From: Clostridium sp. CF012
GTDB lineage: Bacteria > Bacillota > Clostridia > Clostridiales > Clostridiaceae
Direction of reading: 5' to 3'
NCBI RefSeq assembly: GCF_018861755.1
Contig: NZ_JAHLEF010000007.1
Coordinates: forward strand, 1-64,000
DNA: 64,000 nt
The position numbers and the translations under genes are program-made. Below the pieces are notes generated by a model. It worked only from the letters and a program-made list of their open reading frames with translations. It was not told the DNA's origin and ran no database searches. How positions within the stretch are numbered: the stretch's first letter is position 1; the number at the start of each line of letters is the position of its first letter. This document shows, in pieces, positions 1-9,642 of this stretch.

Positions 1-23
1 ATTAGTATTACCATAAAAATAAA

Positions 24-57
24 AAATTAGTACAGGAGTGAATTCCCATACTAATTT
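24..57 (-). terminator. Terminator downstream of the first histidine kinase gene
   Basis: A 9-bp inverted repeat (24-32 with 49-57) encloses a smaller GGA/TCC stem. On the minus strand it is followed by a T-rich run, the complement of the A-rich stretch at 12-26. It lies about 130 bases past the kinase stop codon, so it would end the kinase/regulator transcript. Confidence 0.6.
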
Positions 58-184
58 CAGTTGAAATATACTTGTCTAAAATTATTTACACAAATCTATA
101 AACATTCTCTACCGTTTTTATAATACTATTATATTGCCAAAAGGTTATATATTGAATAGCATTGGAGCTATAATTACAGGATCA

Positions 185-1672
185 TTATTGTTTTATTAAT
201 CCGAAATAGAATTTAACACCCATTTCTGTATTTTCCACTCCACAACTACCACCATGAAGTAAGATTATATTTTTAACTATGGAAAGACCTAGACCGGTGC
301 CTCCAAGTTTTCTAGTCCTTGATTTATCAATTTTATAGAAGTTATCCCATATCTTATTTGTTTCTAAAAGATCAATTTTATTTCCGCTATTTTCCACCTC
401 AACACAAACGGTATCTTCTCTATCTATCATTGCTACCGTTATGAGCCCACCCTCCTGAGTATGTCTTATTGCATTACTCATATAATTTGTTATTACCTGT
501 TCTATTCTGTTCCAATCTGCATTCACTTTTATATTTTCAATAAGATTTAATTCTAGTTTAATTTCTTTTTCATTAAGTAGGGCGGAAAATTTCTTAGTAA
601 TTGATTTTACAAGTTCATAAAGAGTGAATTCTTCTTTAGTCAATTTGAAATTTCCTGATTCTAGCTGAGATAAATCTAACATATCTGATACTAAATTGTT
701 CATCTTTCTAGATTCATCCATAATTACATCGATGAAATATTGTTTTTCTTCGCCTTCTAGAACATCATCATTTAAAGCTAGGGTATACCCTTCTATAAGG
801 GTAATAGGTGTTTTAAGCTCATGAGAAACCGCCGCTACAAAGTCTTTTCTCATCTCTGTTAATTTTTTTTCTTTTTCAATATCCTTTTCTAATTGTGTAT
901 TAGCATCTGTAAGTGAGGTTAATGCTTCATTTAAATTCTCTGATAGAAGATTAAGTGAAGTAGCTAGAGCGCCTATTTCATCTTCACTTTTGACCTCACA
1001 TTTTTCTGTAAAATCAAGCTTTGCCATTTTTGACGCCGTTTTTGTTATTTTTATAAGTGGCTTTGCAATCATGTTCGAATAAAAGAAGGAAAGAATCAGA
1101 ATTGTAATTAGGGCACCTATATAAAAATACAAATAAAATTCCTTTATAACTTGGACTGCCTCATTTACTGGCTGTAGTGAAGAAAAAGCACACACAGTTT
1201 CATCTTTCTTTTCATCATATAATATACCTGCTACACTTGCAGGCATATCTGGGTTTTGCTGCGTAAGAAAAATAAATGGTTTTTTATTGCCTCTAAATTT
1301 AGTAATACCACCCCGATTTTCAATTTCAGATGACATTATTTGGTTCATGATTCTAACTTTTATGGAGTCTTTTCTTACATCAGCTGTTTTTGCAAGATAT
1401 TTTAAATTTCCTAATCTATCTCGTATAATTATTTTATAGCCATTCTCTTCTTCAAAAGAACTAATTAAGCTAATCTCATCTTCACTTTTTTGAAGAAGAC
1501 TATATTGACTTTTGAATTTAACAAGATTAGTTTGAAGATTGTTTGTTTTCCATTTTATATAAAACTGCTCAAAAAACTGTGACTGAACTATCAAATTAGT
1601 AGTTATGAAAATGACAAAAACTATAGAGGTTATAGCGAAAAGCTTTCTGGTAATACTCTTTTTACTTTTCAT
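185..1672 (-). CDS. Membrane sensor histidine kinase of a two-component pair
   Basis: This 495-aa protein has a transmembrane helix at about residues 11-30, an extracytoplasmic sensor region of roughly 145 residues, a second helix at about 178-198 and a HAMP linker at about 200-252. The HisKA phospho-acceptor motif SHELKTP places His at 284. The C-terminal HATPase carries an N box (NYMSNAIRHT) and the G box GGTGLGLSIV. It would autophosphorylate on His284 and pass the phosphate to the regulator encoded just upstream. The two genes overlap by 11 bases, so translation is probably coupled. The sensor region shows no ligand-binding motif I recognise, so the stimulus is unknown. Confidence 0.93.
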   Translation of the reverse strand: MKSKKSITRKLFAITSIVFVIFITTNLIVQSQFFEQFYIKWKTNNLQTNLVKFKSQYSLLQKSEDEISLISSFEEENGYKIIIRDRLGNLKYLAKTADVRKDSIKVRIMNQIMSSEIENRGGITKFRGNKKPFIFLTQQNPDMPASVAGILYDEKKDETVCAFSSLQPVNEAVQVIKEFYLYFYIGALITILILSFFYSNMIAKPLIKITKTASKMAKLDFTEKCEVKSEDEIGALATSLNLLSENLNEALTSLTDANTQLEKDIEKEKKLTEMRKDFVAAVSHELKTPITLIEGYTLALNDDVLEGEEKQYFIDVIMDESRKMNNLVSDMLDLSQLESGNFKLTKEEFTLYELVKSITKKFSALLNEKEIKLELNLIENIKVNADWNRIEQVITNYMSNAIRHTQEGGLITVAMIDREDTVCVEVENSGNKIDLLETNKIWDNFYKIDKSRTRKLGGTGLGLSIVKNIILLHGGSCGVENTEMGVKFYFGLIKQ

Positions 1673-2348
1673 TTTTCACCTCAAATTTATATCCAGCCCC
1701 TCTTATAGTTGCTATAAGGTAAGATCTTTCACCTAATTTTTCTCTTAATCTTTTTATAACAGTATCCACTGTTCGTAAATCTCCAAAATAGTCAATACCC
1801 CACAGTGCATCTAATATTTTTTCTCTACTTAATACAATTCTTTTATTAATGATAAAATAATTTAGTAGTTCAAATTCCTTTGGGGATAAGTTAATTTCAA
1901 TATTGTCTATAGTAACCTCGTGGCTTAAATTATCAACTATAAGGCCATCAAAGCTATTTCCTTCATCCAGAATAACCTCAGTGCTATGAGCTCTCCGTAT
2001 AATGGCTTTTACTTTTGCAACTAATAGCTTTGGAACGAAAGGCTTAGTGATATAATGATCTGTACCTAATTCAAACCCTAATAATTCATCATCTTCTTCA
2101 GATTTGGCTGTGAGCATTATAACAGGAATATTGGAGGTTTTCCTTATTTCCTTGCATACGTCCCAGCCATCCATAATAGGCATCATTACATCTAAAATAA
2201 TCAAATCTACTTTATTTTTATTGAATATATTTACAGCTTCACTACCATTTTCAGCTTGTAAAATAGTATATTTCTCTTTTCTTAAATAAATTGACACAAG
2301 ATTTCTAATTCTTTCTTCATCATCTACTATTAAAATGGTTTCATTCAT
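1662..2348 (-). CDS. OmpR/PhoB-family response regulator
   Basis: This 228-aa protein has an N-terminal receiver domain (about 1-115) with acidic residues near position 10, the phospho-acceptor Asp53 in LDVMMP, and the conserved Lys in ITKPF. A C-terminal winged-helix DNA-binding domain (about 130-225) shows the typical LSPKEFELL start and a RGAGYKFE end. It is the first gene of the pair with the kinase at 185-1672, and its 3' end overlaps the kinase start. The family and pairing are clear; the target genes cannot be deduced. Confidence 0.93.
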   Translation of the reverse strand: MNETILIVDDEERIRNLVSIYLRKEKYTILQAENGSEAVNIFNKNKVDLIILDVMMPIMDGWDVCKEIRKTSNIPVIMLTAKSEEDDELLGFELGTDHYITKPFVPKLLVAKVKAIIRRAHSTEVILDEGNSFDGLIVDNLSHEVTIDNIEINLSPKEFELLNYFIINKRIVLSREKILDALWGIDYFGDLRTVDTVIKRLREKLGERSYLIATIRGAGYKFEVKNEK

Positions 2349-2772
2349 ATAATTTTTCTCCTTTATTAAAAACTTGTGACAAATTAATTCTATTTCTAGG
2401 TTAAATAATAATTTCTAGTTCTACTTTACATTATATAATAATACTATCAATAATCATAATTTATTATATTTTAACTAATATGAAAACTTCCTCTGCAAAA
2501 AAGTGGTCACAGAGGAAGTACAGATTCTTATATTCAATTTATTTCGATTACAATGCATATGTTCTATACCTATATAATAAAATTATACCATGGCACCAAC
2601 GTGGCAGATATGTTAACATTTCATGAATGGTGATTGTAAAATTAAGATATTGCTTAATTACGTCTATTCTTAACAAATAATACAGAAAATTAACATAGCT
2701 TTTACTTATATTCGTAGTATAATTAACTTGTACAATTTAATTTGATATAGATAATTATAAGGAGGTTTTTAT
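2349..2772. other. Intergenic region with an inverted repeat between divergent genes
   Basis: This AT-rich spacer separates the minus-strand regulator from the plus-strand small HTH gene. It holds a 10-bp inverted repeat (2486-2495 with 2510-2519, loop 14 nt). A TATAAT at 2718-2723 could be the -10 box of the HTH gene, but no well-spaced -35 is visible. I see no ORF. Confidence 0.5.
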
Positions 2773-2985
2773 ATGCTTAATGGCGCTAGGATTAGAGAAT
2801 TAAGACTTAATAAATCTTTAACGAGCAGAGATATATCAACTTTATCCAAAAATTTAAATGTACATGTATCTCAGACTTATTTAGAAGAACTGGAACGCGG
2901 AAGTAAAAAAAATCCATCATTTAATATAATTGAAACAATTGCAACTATTTTATGTGTTAATATAGACGAACTTAGAATAAATTAA
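2773..2985 (+). CDS. Small XRE-family helix-turn-helix protein
   Basis: The 70-aa protein is essentially one lambda-repressor-like HTH domain: IRELRLNKSLTSRDIS near the start, a recognition-helix region around residues 34-41 (SQTYLEELERG), then helices 4-5. The start codon follows a good AAGGAGG site. Proteins of this size bind DNA as dimers and commonly act as local repressors or regulators of stress or sporulation genes. It stands alone, with its own terminator. The residues after the second helix (GSKKNPSF) fit the usual loop of the SinR/XRE type. The target is unknown. Confidence 0.8.
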   Translation: MLNGARIRELRLNKSLTSRDISTLSKNLNVHVSQTYLEELERGSKKNPSFNIIETIATILCVNIDELRIN

Positions 2986-2991
2986 AAAATC

Positions 2992-3029
2992 AAAATGCCA
3001 ATTAACTGTATCTAGTTAATTGGTATTTT
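2992..3029 (+). terminator. Terminator of the small HTH gene
   Basis: A 16-bp stem (2992-3007 with 3014-3029, one G-U pair) with a 6-nt loop sits a few bases after the stop codon and ends in TATTTTAAATT on the plus strand. Confidence 0.8.
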
Positions 3030-3215
3030 AAATTATTTAATTTATTGAAAAGAATTAGACTATTGTTTCTTTTCTTGTTCCATTTTTAATTACACTCCTC
3101 TCTTATATTGATTTATTTAAAATGAATTATCTAAGTCATCAATCATTTTAATGTATTAACTAACTGTTGTTTTTTCTAAAAAAAGTTTATAAAAAACAGT
3201 AAAACCAGAAAAAAA

Positions 3216-3246
3216 TTGTATTATATTTCCAAGGAAATATATACAA
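3216..3246 (-). terminator. Terminator of rbsR
   Basis: On the minus strand a stem with arms 3216-3230 and 3233-3246 and a tight loop is followed by a run of seven Ts (the complement of the A run ending at 3215). It lies just beyond the rbsR stop codon. The gap 2986-3293 otherwise holds only the HTH terminator and AT-rich sequence. Confidence 0.7.
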
Positions 3247-3293
3247 CAAACATTTCCAGAATTGCTAGTATTACCTTTAATAAAAATAGAAAT

Positions 3294-4292
3294 TTATGCA
3301 GTTCCTCTAATAATAAGCTCTGTTTCAAAGTAAATTTGTTTTTTTGGAGGAAGCTCTCCATTTATTACATCTATTAAAATGCTACAAGCTTTTTTACCCA
3401 TAATATATATAGGCTGTGCTATTGTTGTAAGTTCTGGTTCAATAATTTGTGATATATGAATATTATCAAAGCCAATAATTGATATATCCCTTGGAATCTT
3501 ATATCCATTTCGAAGTAGAATCTTCATTCCTCCAAGAGCCATCATATCATTACTATAAAAAATTGCATCCAAATTATTAAAACGGTTTATAATTTTTTCA
3601 GTGGCCTTTATACCACCTTCCACATTAAAGTCCCCATCGAATATATACTTTTCATCATATATTCCATAATTCTTCATTGCATCAATGTACCCTTCTAATC
3701 TTTGCTTTGATACTTCTAAATGTTCTCTTCCTTTTACAAAAACTATTTTACGTTTTCCCTTTTCATATAAGTATTTAATACCATCTGTTACACCCTGATT
3801 ATTTAAGCAAAACACCCCATAGTGATTTTTATATCCTTCAGTATATCTATCAACCAATACAAAAGGAACGTTGTTGTTTTTGAGTAAGGTTATGCTCTCA
3901 TTACTTTTACCGCCAGACATAAAAATAACACCATCTATAAGTTTACTTATAAGAAGTTCAATATATTTTTCTTCTTTATCTTTATCATTATCCGTGTTAC
4001 ATATTATTAGATTATATTCTAATCTCTCTGCCTCATCCTCTATAGCTCTTGCCATTTCTGAGAAAAAGGGATTTGTTATATCTGGAAGTATAATTCCTAT
4101 GGTACCAGATTTTTTTGTGCTAAGGCTTCTAGCTATGGAATTTGGAATATAACTCATTTCCTTAGCAATTTTTAATATTTTATTTCTAGTTGCGTCACTT
4201 ATGCTAGCATCTTTTTTATTCATAACCATTGAAACTGTGGCCTTTGAAACCCCAGCCATCTCTGCTATATCCTTCATTGTAACATTGTTCAT
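3294..4292 (-). CDS. rbsR: LacI-family repressor of the ribose operon (RbsR)
   Basis: This 332-aa protein begins with a LacI-type HTH and hinge: MKDIAEMAGVSKATVSMVMN followed by SIARSLSTKKSGTIGIILPD. A periplasmic-binding-protein-like effector domain runs from about residue 60 to the end. It lies directly after rbsB on the same strand but beyond a hairpin (4477-4509), so it may have its own promoter or be reached by read-through. The family is certain. The role as ribose repressor is inferred from position and from LacI-type operators at the rbsK promoter; a CcpA-like global role is less likely given the setting. Confidence 0.85.
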   Translation of the reverse strand: MNNVTMKDIAEMAGVSKATVSMVMNKKDASISDATRNKILKIAKEMSYIPNSIARSLSTKKSGTIGIILPDITNPFFSEMARAIEDEAERLEYNLIICNTDNDKDKEEKYIELLISKLIDGVIFMSGGKSNESITLLKNNNVPFVLVDRYTEGYKNHYGVFCLNNQGVTDGIKYLYEKGKRKIVFVKGREHLEVSKQRLEGYIDAMKNYGIYDEKYIFDGDFNVEGGIKATEKIINRFNNLDAIFYSNDMMALGGMKILLRNGYKIPRDISIIGFDNIHISQIIEPELTTIAQPIYIMGKKACSILIDVINGELPPKKQIYFETELIIRGTA

Positions 4293-4476
4293 AATTATCC
4301 TCCGATTTAACGTAAATACTCACCATTGATAAACAAGGTAGTATTTAATGTTAGCATTCAATGCTAAATCTATTTAAAAACTGTAATTTTCAACTTCAAT
4401 TTTTAACTTTTAATTAAAAAACATAATTATATAAAATTATACCAAATTATACTTTGTATTGAAACACTTTATAAAA

Positions 4477-4509
4477 TTATAACCCAGAAGATAATCCCCT
4501 GGGTTATAA
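4477..4509. terminator. Hairpin terminator between rbsB and rbsR
   Basis: A perfect 11-bp inverted repeat (4477-4487 with 4499-4509) has an 11-nt loop and T-rich tails in both directions. It lies 40-70 bases after the rbsB stop and would end most ribose-operon transcripts before rbsR. Confidence 0.75.
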
Positions 4510-4548
4510 TTTTTATATTCTATTATTGGGGGAATAATATTTTTATTA

Positions 4549-5457
4549 CTATTTTTTTATAAGTTGAAGTTCTACAGGAACCTCTTTTTCTACTGTTTCA
4601 CCTTTAGCTACCTTAATAGCATTTTCTATTGCAACTGATCCCATTAAATCAGGTTTTTGTGCTATGGTAGCTGCTAGATCTCCACTTGCAACGGCTGCTT
4701 TTGCTTCATCATTACCGTCAAAGCCTACAATAATTACATTTTTGTTTGCTGTTTTAATTGCCTTTATAGCTCCTAGTGCCATTTCGTCGTTATGTGCAAA
4801 TATTCCATCGAACTTAGGTGTGGCTTGAATAATATTTTCAGTAACTGTTAATCCCTTTTGTCTATCGAAATCTGCTGCTTGACTAGCAACAACTTTAACA
4901 CCGTCTTTTTTATCTACTATATTGTGAAAGCCTTTACCTCTATCTCTTGTAGCTGAAGCTCCTGGAATTCCTTGTAATTCTACTAGGTTTCCTTTTCCTT
5001 TTAATTTTTCAAGTATAAACTCTGCTGCCATTTCTCCACCTTTTATGTTATCGGATGCAACGTGGCATACAACTTCTCCACCATTTGCTTTTCTATCTAC
5101 AGTTATAACCTTTATTTTGTTATCGTTTGCTACTGTTATTGAATTTACAACAGCATCGCTATCCGTTGGGTTGATTATTAGAGCTACAATTCCTTGTTGA
5201 ATTAAATCTTCCACATTAGATCTTTCCTTTGCAGCATCGTTTTGTGAATCCAAAACCACAACCTCATATCCGAGTTCCTTAGCCTTCTTCTCCGCGCCTT
5301 CTTTCATTGATACAAAGAAGGGATTATTAAGAGTTGATATTACCATTCCAATTTTCTTTCCACCTTCAGCGCCCTTTTGTGACGTGCAGCCAGCCAAAGC
5401 TCCCATAATTAATACTGTTGATAATGCCATTGATAGTAATTTTGCTCTTTTTTTCAT
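4549..5457 (-). CDS. rbsB: Ribose ABC transporter substrate-binding lipoprotein
   Basis: This 302-aa protein has a lipoprotein signal: Lys/Arg start, hydrophobic stretch, and lipobox LAGC with the lipidated Cys at about 23. The mature part is a type I periplasmic-binding fold with IGMVISTLNNPFFVSMKEGA near the start and IVGFDGNDEAKAAV near the end, both characteristic of RbsB. Anchored outside the membrane, it would capture D-ribose and deliver it to RbsC. It is the last structural gene of the operon, 20 bases after rbsC. A related sugar (allose, xylose) cannot be excluded from sequence alone, but rbsD and rbsK next door favour ribose. Confidence 0.92.
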   Translation of the reverse strand: MKKRAKLLSMALSTVLIMGALAGCTSQKGAEGGKKIGMVISTLNNPFFVSMKEGAEKKAKELGYEVVVLDSQNDAAKERSNVEDLIQQGIVALIINPTDSDAVVNSITVANDNKIKVITVDRKANGGEVVCHVASDNIKGGEMAAEFILEKLKGKGNLVELQGIPGASATRDRGKGFHNIVDKKDGVKVVASQAADFDRQKGLTVTENIIQATPKFDGIFAHNDEMALGAIKAIKTANKNVIIVGFDGNDEAKAAVASGDLAATIAQKPDLMGSVAIENAIKVAKGETVEKEVPVELQLIKK

Positions 5458-5476
5458 TTAAATCATCCTCCATTTT

Positions 5477-6406
5477 TTATTTATCATTCCGTTTAATCAT
5501 TACGGCGAGTAGAATAACTAATCCCTTAACTATTGCTTGATAAAAAGGTGACACATTTACAAGATTCAATCCATTATTTAGCACACCTATTATTAGAGCA
5601 CCTATTATTGTACCTACTACACTTCCTTCTCCTCCAGATAAAGAAGTACCACCTACTACTACAGCAGCAATAGCATCTAACTCAAAACCTACTCCAGCAT
5701 TTGGTGAAGCTGATCCTATTCTACTTGTAACAATTATTCCACTTAAGGCTGCTGTTGCACCACAGATAACATAAACAAGTGTTTTAATTTTATCTGTATT
5801 AATGCCGGATAATCTTGCTGAATCTTCATTTCCGCCAAGTGCATAAAGATATCTACCATATCTAGTTTGACTCAAAACATAAAATGCTAAACCAAAGACT
5901 ATAACCATAATTACAACTGGAATTGGTAGACCTAAAATCATTTTGTTACCTATGCCAGAAAAATTCTGTCCCAATCCTGAAATAGGAGTACCATTCGTAT
6001 ATACATAAGTTACACCTCTAAAAATTGTCATAGTAGCTAGTGTAACAATGAAAGCTTGTATTCTACCTTTTGAAATAAGAACTCCATTTATAAGACCTAT
6101 TACACAGCCGATAGCTAAAGCTGCAATTATTGCTAAATATATATTGCCTGTAGATTTTATTATACTTGCTGCTACAGCAGCGCTGACTGCAAGTATTGAT
6201 CCTACAGATAAATCAATGCCTCCCGTTAGGATTACAAAAGACATTCCTACAGCTATAACTGCATTTACTGAAACTTGAGTAAGTACATTTTTAATATTTC
6301 CTATACTTAAAAATCTGGGTGTAATAAATGATATAACTATACATAATATCAAAAGACCTATTAGTGATTTATACTTTAAAACTACACTTTTTAAATTAGT
6401 TTTCAC
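5477..6406 (-). CDS. rbsC: Ribose ABC transporter permease
   Basis: A 309-aa integral membrane protein with about 8-10 hydrophobic segments. Family signatures include GMSFVILTGGIDLSVGSI in the first third and GTSLSGGEGSVVGTIIGALI near the C terminus, the hallmark of AraH/RbsC permeases. Two copies are expected to form the channel driven by RbsA. The length matches the family. Gene order rbsA-rbsC-rbsB is conserved and the intergenic gaps are short (20-40 bases), so it is one transcription unit. Confidence 0.93.
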   Translation of the reverse strand: MKTNLKSVVLKYKSLIGLLILCIVISFITPRFLSIGNIKNVLTQVSVNAVIAVGMSFVILTGGIDLSVGSILAVSAAVAASIIKSTGNIYLAIIAALAIGCVIGLINGVLISKGRIQAFIVTLATMTIFRGVTYVYTNGTPISGLGQNFSGIGNKMILGLPIPVVIMVIVFGLAFYVLSQTRYGRYLYALGGNEDSARLSGINTDKIKTLVYVICGATAALSGIIVTSRIGSASPNAGVGFELDAIAAVVVGGTSLSGGEGSVVGTIIGALIIGVLNNGLNLVNVSPFYQAIVKGLVILLAVMIKRNDK

Positions 6407-6446
6407 AATAAAACTCCTTCCTGACTGAGGGTTCTCTTTTAGTATT

Positions 6447-7952
6447 TTAATTTTTTATACCTACTGCATATTTCATTATCGCTTCTTGTGAAGCTTCGTC
6501 CCGAGTAAGCTCACCAGATATTTTTCCTTCGTGCATGATTAAAATTCTATCGCATATTCCCAGTATTTCAGTCATATCAGAGGATATCATAATAATTGAT
6601 TTACCTGTAGATTTTAATTCATTTAAAACATCATAGATTTCTTTCTTAGCCCCTACGTCTATTCCTCTAGTTGGCTCATCTATTATTAATACTTTAGGTG
6701 CAAGCATAAGCCATTTAGCTAAAATGACCTTTTGCTGATTTCCTCCACTTAAATTTTTAATTAACTGTTCTGAACTAGGAGTCTTTATAGAAAGCTTCTT
6801 TATATATTCTTGGACTTCCTTACTTTCTTCTACTTTATTTAAACGCTTAGCTCCATTCTCATATTTTTTAAGGTTAGCTAATGTCATATTGCTAGCTACT
6901 GACATACCTAGAATAAGCCCCTCCTGTTTCCTGTCTTCTGAAAGATAGCATATTCCTTTTTCAATAGAATCTTTTGGGGAACAAATATTAACTTCTTCAC
7001 CATCAACAAATATTTTGCCTGATGATTTTTTATATTCTCCAAATATAGTTTTTGCCATTTCCGTCCGACCTGAACCCATGAGTCCTGAGACACCTAAGAT
7101 TTCTCCACTCTTTGCTTCGAAGCTAATATCACAGACCTTTTTACCAAAGCTTAAGTTCTTGACTTTAAGAATAGTATGTCCTTTAGTTGACTCTCTATAT
7201 GGAAACTGTTCCTCTAGTTTTCTACCAACCATCATTGATATTAAATCATCTTTAGTAATGTCGGTTGTTTTAACCTCTCCAATATATTTACCATCTCTTA
7301 AAACTGTTATCCTATCACAAATTTGAAATATTTCATCCATTCTATGAGAGATGTACACAATACCCATGTTGTCGCTTTTGAGCTTAGCAATTACTTTAAA
7401 AAGATTATCTGTTTCAACATCAGTTAATGCAGTTGTAGGTTCATCCATTATTATTATTTTTGAATTTTTAGAAAGTGCTTTTGCAATCTCTATTAGTTGT
7501 TTTTCACCTACATTCAAATCTTTGACTAAGGTATCTACGTCAATACTGAAACCAATATCTTTAAGTAAAGATTCTGATTTTTCTTTTAGTTCTTTTTTAT
7601 TTATTCTTCTTGTTAATCCATTAAATCCTTCATTACCTAAGAATATATTTTCCCATATGCTTAAATTAGGAAGAAGACTTAGTTCTTGATGAATTATTGC
7701 AATTCCATGCTTTTCAGCATCTTTTATCCCTTTTATATCTACTTCAGAACCTTGGATATAAATGCTTCCTGTATCCTTATGATAGACTCCACTTAAAATT
7801 TTCATTAAAGTAGATTTTCCCGCTCCATTCTCTCCGAGTAAAGCCAAAACTTCTCCGCTATAAGCTTCTAATCTAACACCTTCAAGAGCTTTTACTCCTG
7901 GAAAGGATTTTGAAACATTTTTCATCTGGAGTAGAGGCATTATGTTAGCCAT
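6447..7952 (-). CDS. rbsA: Ribose ABC transporter ATP-binding protein with two ABC domains
   Basis: This 501-aa protein has two ABC domains in tandem, as usual for sugar importers of the RbsA/MglA class. The first half has Walker [10 protein letters not shown] and signature [15 protein letters not shown]. The second half has the degenerate Walker [13 protein letters not shown] typical of this class, plus signature [15 protein letters not shown] and Walker [13 protein letters not shown]. The ATG at 7952 sits behind an AAGGAGG site. It powers uptake through RbsC at the inner face of the membrane. Confidence 0.94.
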   Translation of the reverse strand: MANIMPLLQMKNVSKSFPGVKALEGVRLEAYSGEVLALLGENGAGKSTLMKILSGVYHKDTGSIYIQGSEVDIKGIKDAEKHGIAIIHQELSLLPNLSIWENIFLGNEGFNGLTRRINKKELKEKSESLLKDIGFSIDVDTLVKDLNVGEKQLIEIAKALSKNSKIIIMDEPTTALTDVETDNLFKVIAKLKSDNMGIVYISHRMDEIFQICDRITVLRDGKYIGEVKTTDITKDDLISMMVGRKLEEQFPYRESTKGHTILKVKNLSFGKKVCDISFEAKSGEILGVSGLMGSGRTEMAKTIFGEYKKSSGKIFVDGEEVNICSPKDSIEKGICYLSEDRKQEGLILGMSVASNMTLANLKKYENGAKRLNKVEESKEVQEYIKKLSIKTPSSEQLIKNLSGGNQQKVILAKWLMLAPKVLIIDEPTRGIDVGAKKEIYDVLNELKSTGKSIIMISSDMTEILGICDRILIMHEGKISGELTRDEASQEAIMKYAVGIKN

Positions 7953-7980
7953 TGAATTTCCTCCTTAAACCTTACTTTTA

Positions 7981-7995
7981 TTAACCGGTAGTTAA
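7981..7995. promoter_or_regulatory. Possible secondary RbsR operator at the rbsD-rbsA junction
   Basis: TTAACCGGTAGTTAA resembles the TTAACCGRTTAA units at the rbsK promoter, with an insertion between the half sites, and overlaps the rbsD stop codon. This is a sequence match only; it could be chance in AT-rich DNA. Confidence 0.3.
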
Positions 7996-8387
7996 AATAC
8001 AACTCCTGACTTTAGAATTACATTTGCATAGGGTGTTTGTTCTCCAGTTCTTACTACTGCTTTACATTGTTTTAACTGGGATTTCAATTCCTCATGAGTT
8101 ATAAATGTGATTTTCACATCACCAACTGCTTTTTTTATTTCATTAAATAAATGGGGACTAACATCAAAGGTTTCCTTAGCCACTATTATTTCCTCTATTT
8201 GAAGTTCTGTTAATATAGATGTTAAAGTTTCAATAAAGCCTGGTATATTTTTAATTAAAGCAATATCTATTCTTTTAGTGCCATCTGGAATTGGTAGACC
8301 GCAGTCCCCTATAGCTAAAGTATCGGTGTGACCCATTTTAGATATTACTTCAGATATTTGTGAATTTAGTAATGTAGTTTTTCTCAT
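7992..8387 (-). CDS. rbsD: D-ribose pyranase
   Basis: RbsD interconverts the beta-pyranose and beta-furanose forms of ribose so that RbsK receives its furanose substrate. The 131-aa reading starts at [10 protein letters not shown]; the ATG at 8387 has an AGGAGG site seven bases upstream, so the longer upstream reading is not used. Family features are [17 protein letters not shown] near the N terminus, with the catalytic His in GHTD, and the C-terminal [14 protein letters not shown]. It sits between rbsK and rbsA in the operon. Confidence 0.95.
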   Translation of the reverse strand: MRKTTLLNSQISEVISKMGHTDTLAIGDCGLPIPDGTKRIDIALIKNIPGFIETLTSILTELQIEEIIVAKETFDVSPHLFNEIKKAVGDVKITFITHEELKSQLKQCKAVVRTGEQTPYANVILKSGVVF

Positions 8388-8437
8388 GACTATTCCTCCT
8401 ATTCCATCTTGTATACCTATAGAAAAAATCACAATTG

Positions 8438-9373
8438 TTAATTGTTTTCTTCCCCGTAAATGTCTATTACCTCTTTGTAGCTTGGTATCGAGGGTTGTGC
8501 TCCTGATCTTTGAACTACTATTGAAGAAACTTTATTACCAAAGGCTATAGCCTTTTTAAGATTTTCATAGTTCAATTCCTCAGACCCTAATTTATTTGCT
8601 ACTGCTCCAATAAAACTATCCCCTGCAGCAGTTGTATCTATTGCATTAACTTTAATTGCTGGAATTAATTCTGCCTTTTCCTTAGTTATTAAGGCTGCTC
8701 CCTTTGAACCTAGAGTTATTATTACGTAATTCACTCCCATTTTTATGAACTTCGCAGCTGCTTTTTTAGCACTTTCTAAATCTTCAACTAAAACTCCGGT
8801 AAGCTCATAAGCTTCTGTTTCATTCGGAATTATTATGTCTGTACATTTTAATAGTTTTTCATCTATTTCTTTTGCTGGAGCTGGATTTAATATTGTTATA
8901 ATTCCCTTAGATTTTGCATAAATGAAAGCCTCCATTGTCACTTCAAAAGGCGTTTCAAATTGTGCTACTATTACATCTGAATCCTTTATAATTGAATAGC
9001 ATTGCTTTATCTCATTTAAATTAATACTCATATTAGCGCCAGCTACTACAACTATAGAATTATTACCTTCAGAGTTAACATTAATTATAGCTGTGCCCGT
9101 AGTTTCATTAATATCTTTAAATACATAATCTGTATTTATGCTATCACTTTCAAGGTTGCTAACCAAGAAATCACCATTGCTGTCATTGCCAACCTTACCT
9201 ATCATATATACATCGCAGCCCATTCGCTTAGCAGCAACTGCTTGATTTGCTCCTTTGCCTCCAGGCATAGTTGTTAAACTTTTCGCAAAAATGGTTTCCC
9301 CAATTTTAGGCATGTTTTCTACTTTTAATACTATATCAAGATTTAAACTTCCTAGTATGCATATTTTATTCAT
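8438..9373 (-). CDS. rbsK: Ribokinase
   Basis: A 311-aa PfkB-family kinase that makes ribose 5-phosphate from ribose and ATP in the cytoplasm. N-terminal signature [20 protein letters not shown] and [16 protein letters not shown]-terminal signature [14 protein letters not shown] holds the catalytic Asp and the anion hole. It is the first gene of the ribose operon, directly behind the promoter with tandem operators. Its product could feed the PRPP synthetase encoded at 59.7-60.8 kb. Confidence 0.95.
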   Translation of the reverse strand: MNKICILGSLNLDIVLKVENMPKIGETIFAKSLTTMPGGKGANQAVAAKRMGCDVYMIGKVGNDSNGDFLVSNLESDSINTDYVFKDINETTGTAIINVNSEGNNSIVVVAGANMSINLNEIKQCYSIIKDSDVIVAQFETPFEVTMEAFIYAKSKGIITILNPAPAKEIDEKLLKCTDIIIPNETEAYELTGVLVEDLESAKKAAAKFIKMGVNYVIITLGSKGAALITKEKAELIPAIKVNAIDTTAAGDSFIGAVANKLGSEELNYENLKKAIAFGNKVSSIVVQRSGAQPSIPSYKEVIDIYGEENN

Positions 9374-9396
9374 ATACTACATCACCTCATATTTAC

Positions 9397-9421
9397 TTAA
9401 CCGATTAACTGAACCGGTTAA
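9397..9421 (-). promoter_or_regulatory. Tandem LacI-type operators of the ribose operon
   Basis: Two 12-bp near-palindromes lie one base apart: TTAACCGATTAA (9397-9408) and TGAACCGGTTAA (9410-9421). They start about four bases past the -10 box and run toward the rbsK start codon, so bound repressor would block the start of transcription. The central CG with A/T-rich flanks is typical of LacI/RbsR sites. Confidence 0.75.
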
Positions 9422-9425
9422 GTTT

Positions 9426-9454
9426 ATTGTATACGTTTAAATACCCTTTGTCAA
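9426..9454 (-). promoter_or_regulatory. SigA promoter of the ribose operon
   Basis: On the minus strand: -35 TTGACA (9449-9454), a 17-base spacer and -10 TACAAT (9426-9431). The spacer also contains TGTATACGTTTAAA (9428-9441), which matches 12 of 14 positions of the CcpA cre consensus, so catabolite repression is possible. Confidence 0.85.
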
Positions 9455-9508
9455 TAACCAATTTAAAGAATTTTTATTGAATTCATTTCATATTGTTTAA
9501 AATTAAAA

Positions 9509-9562
9509 TAACCACCTTAAATAAGCTCATCCAACATGGATAGTGTTTATTTAAGGTGGTTA
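9509..9562 (-). terminator. Terminator of the prenyltransferase gene
   Basis: A perfect 16-bp inverted repeat (9509-9524 with 9547-9562) is followed on the minus strand by TTTTAATTTTAAA. It separates the prenyltransferase gene from the ribose-operon promoter. Confidence 0.8.
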
Positions 9563-9642
9563 CTTTATACCTAACTATTTAATTTTAATAAAGGCTGCGT
9601 CTATTTCCCTAAAATTTTGTCTAGCAATGCTTATACAAGTTC

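Noticed and set aside
2486-2519. Inverted repeat considered as a terminator of the first response regulator
   Set aside because: It lies upstream, not downstream, of that gene and has no clear T tail; role unknown.
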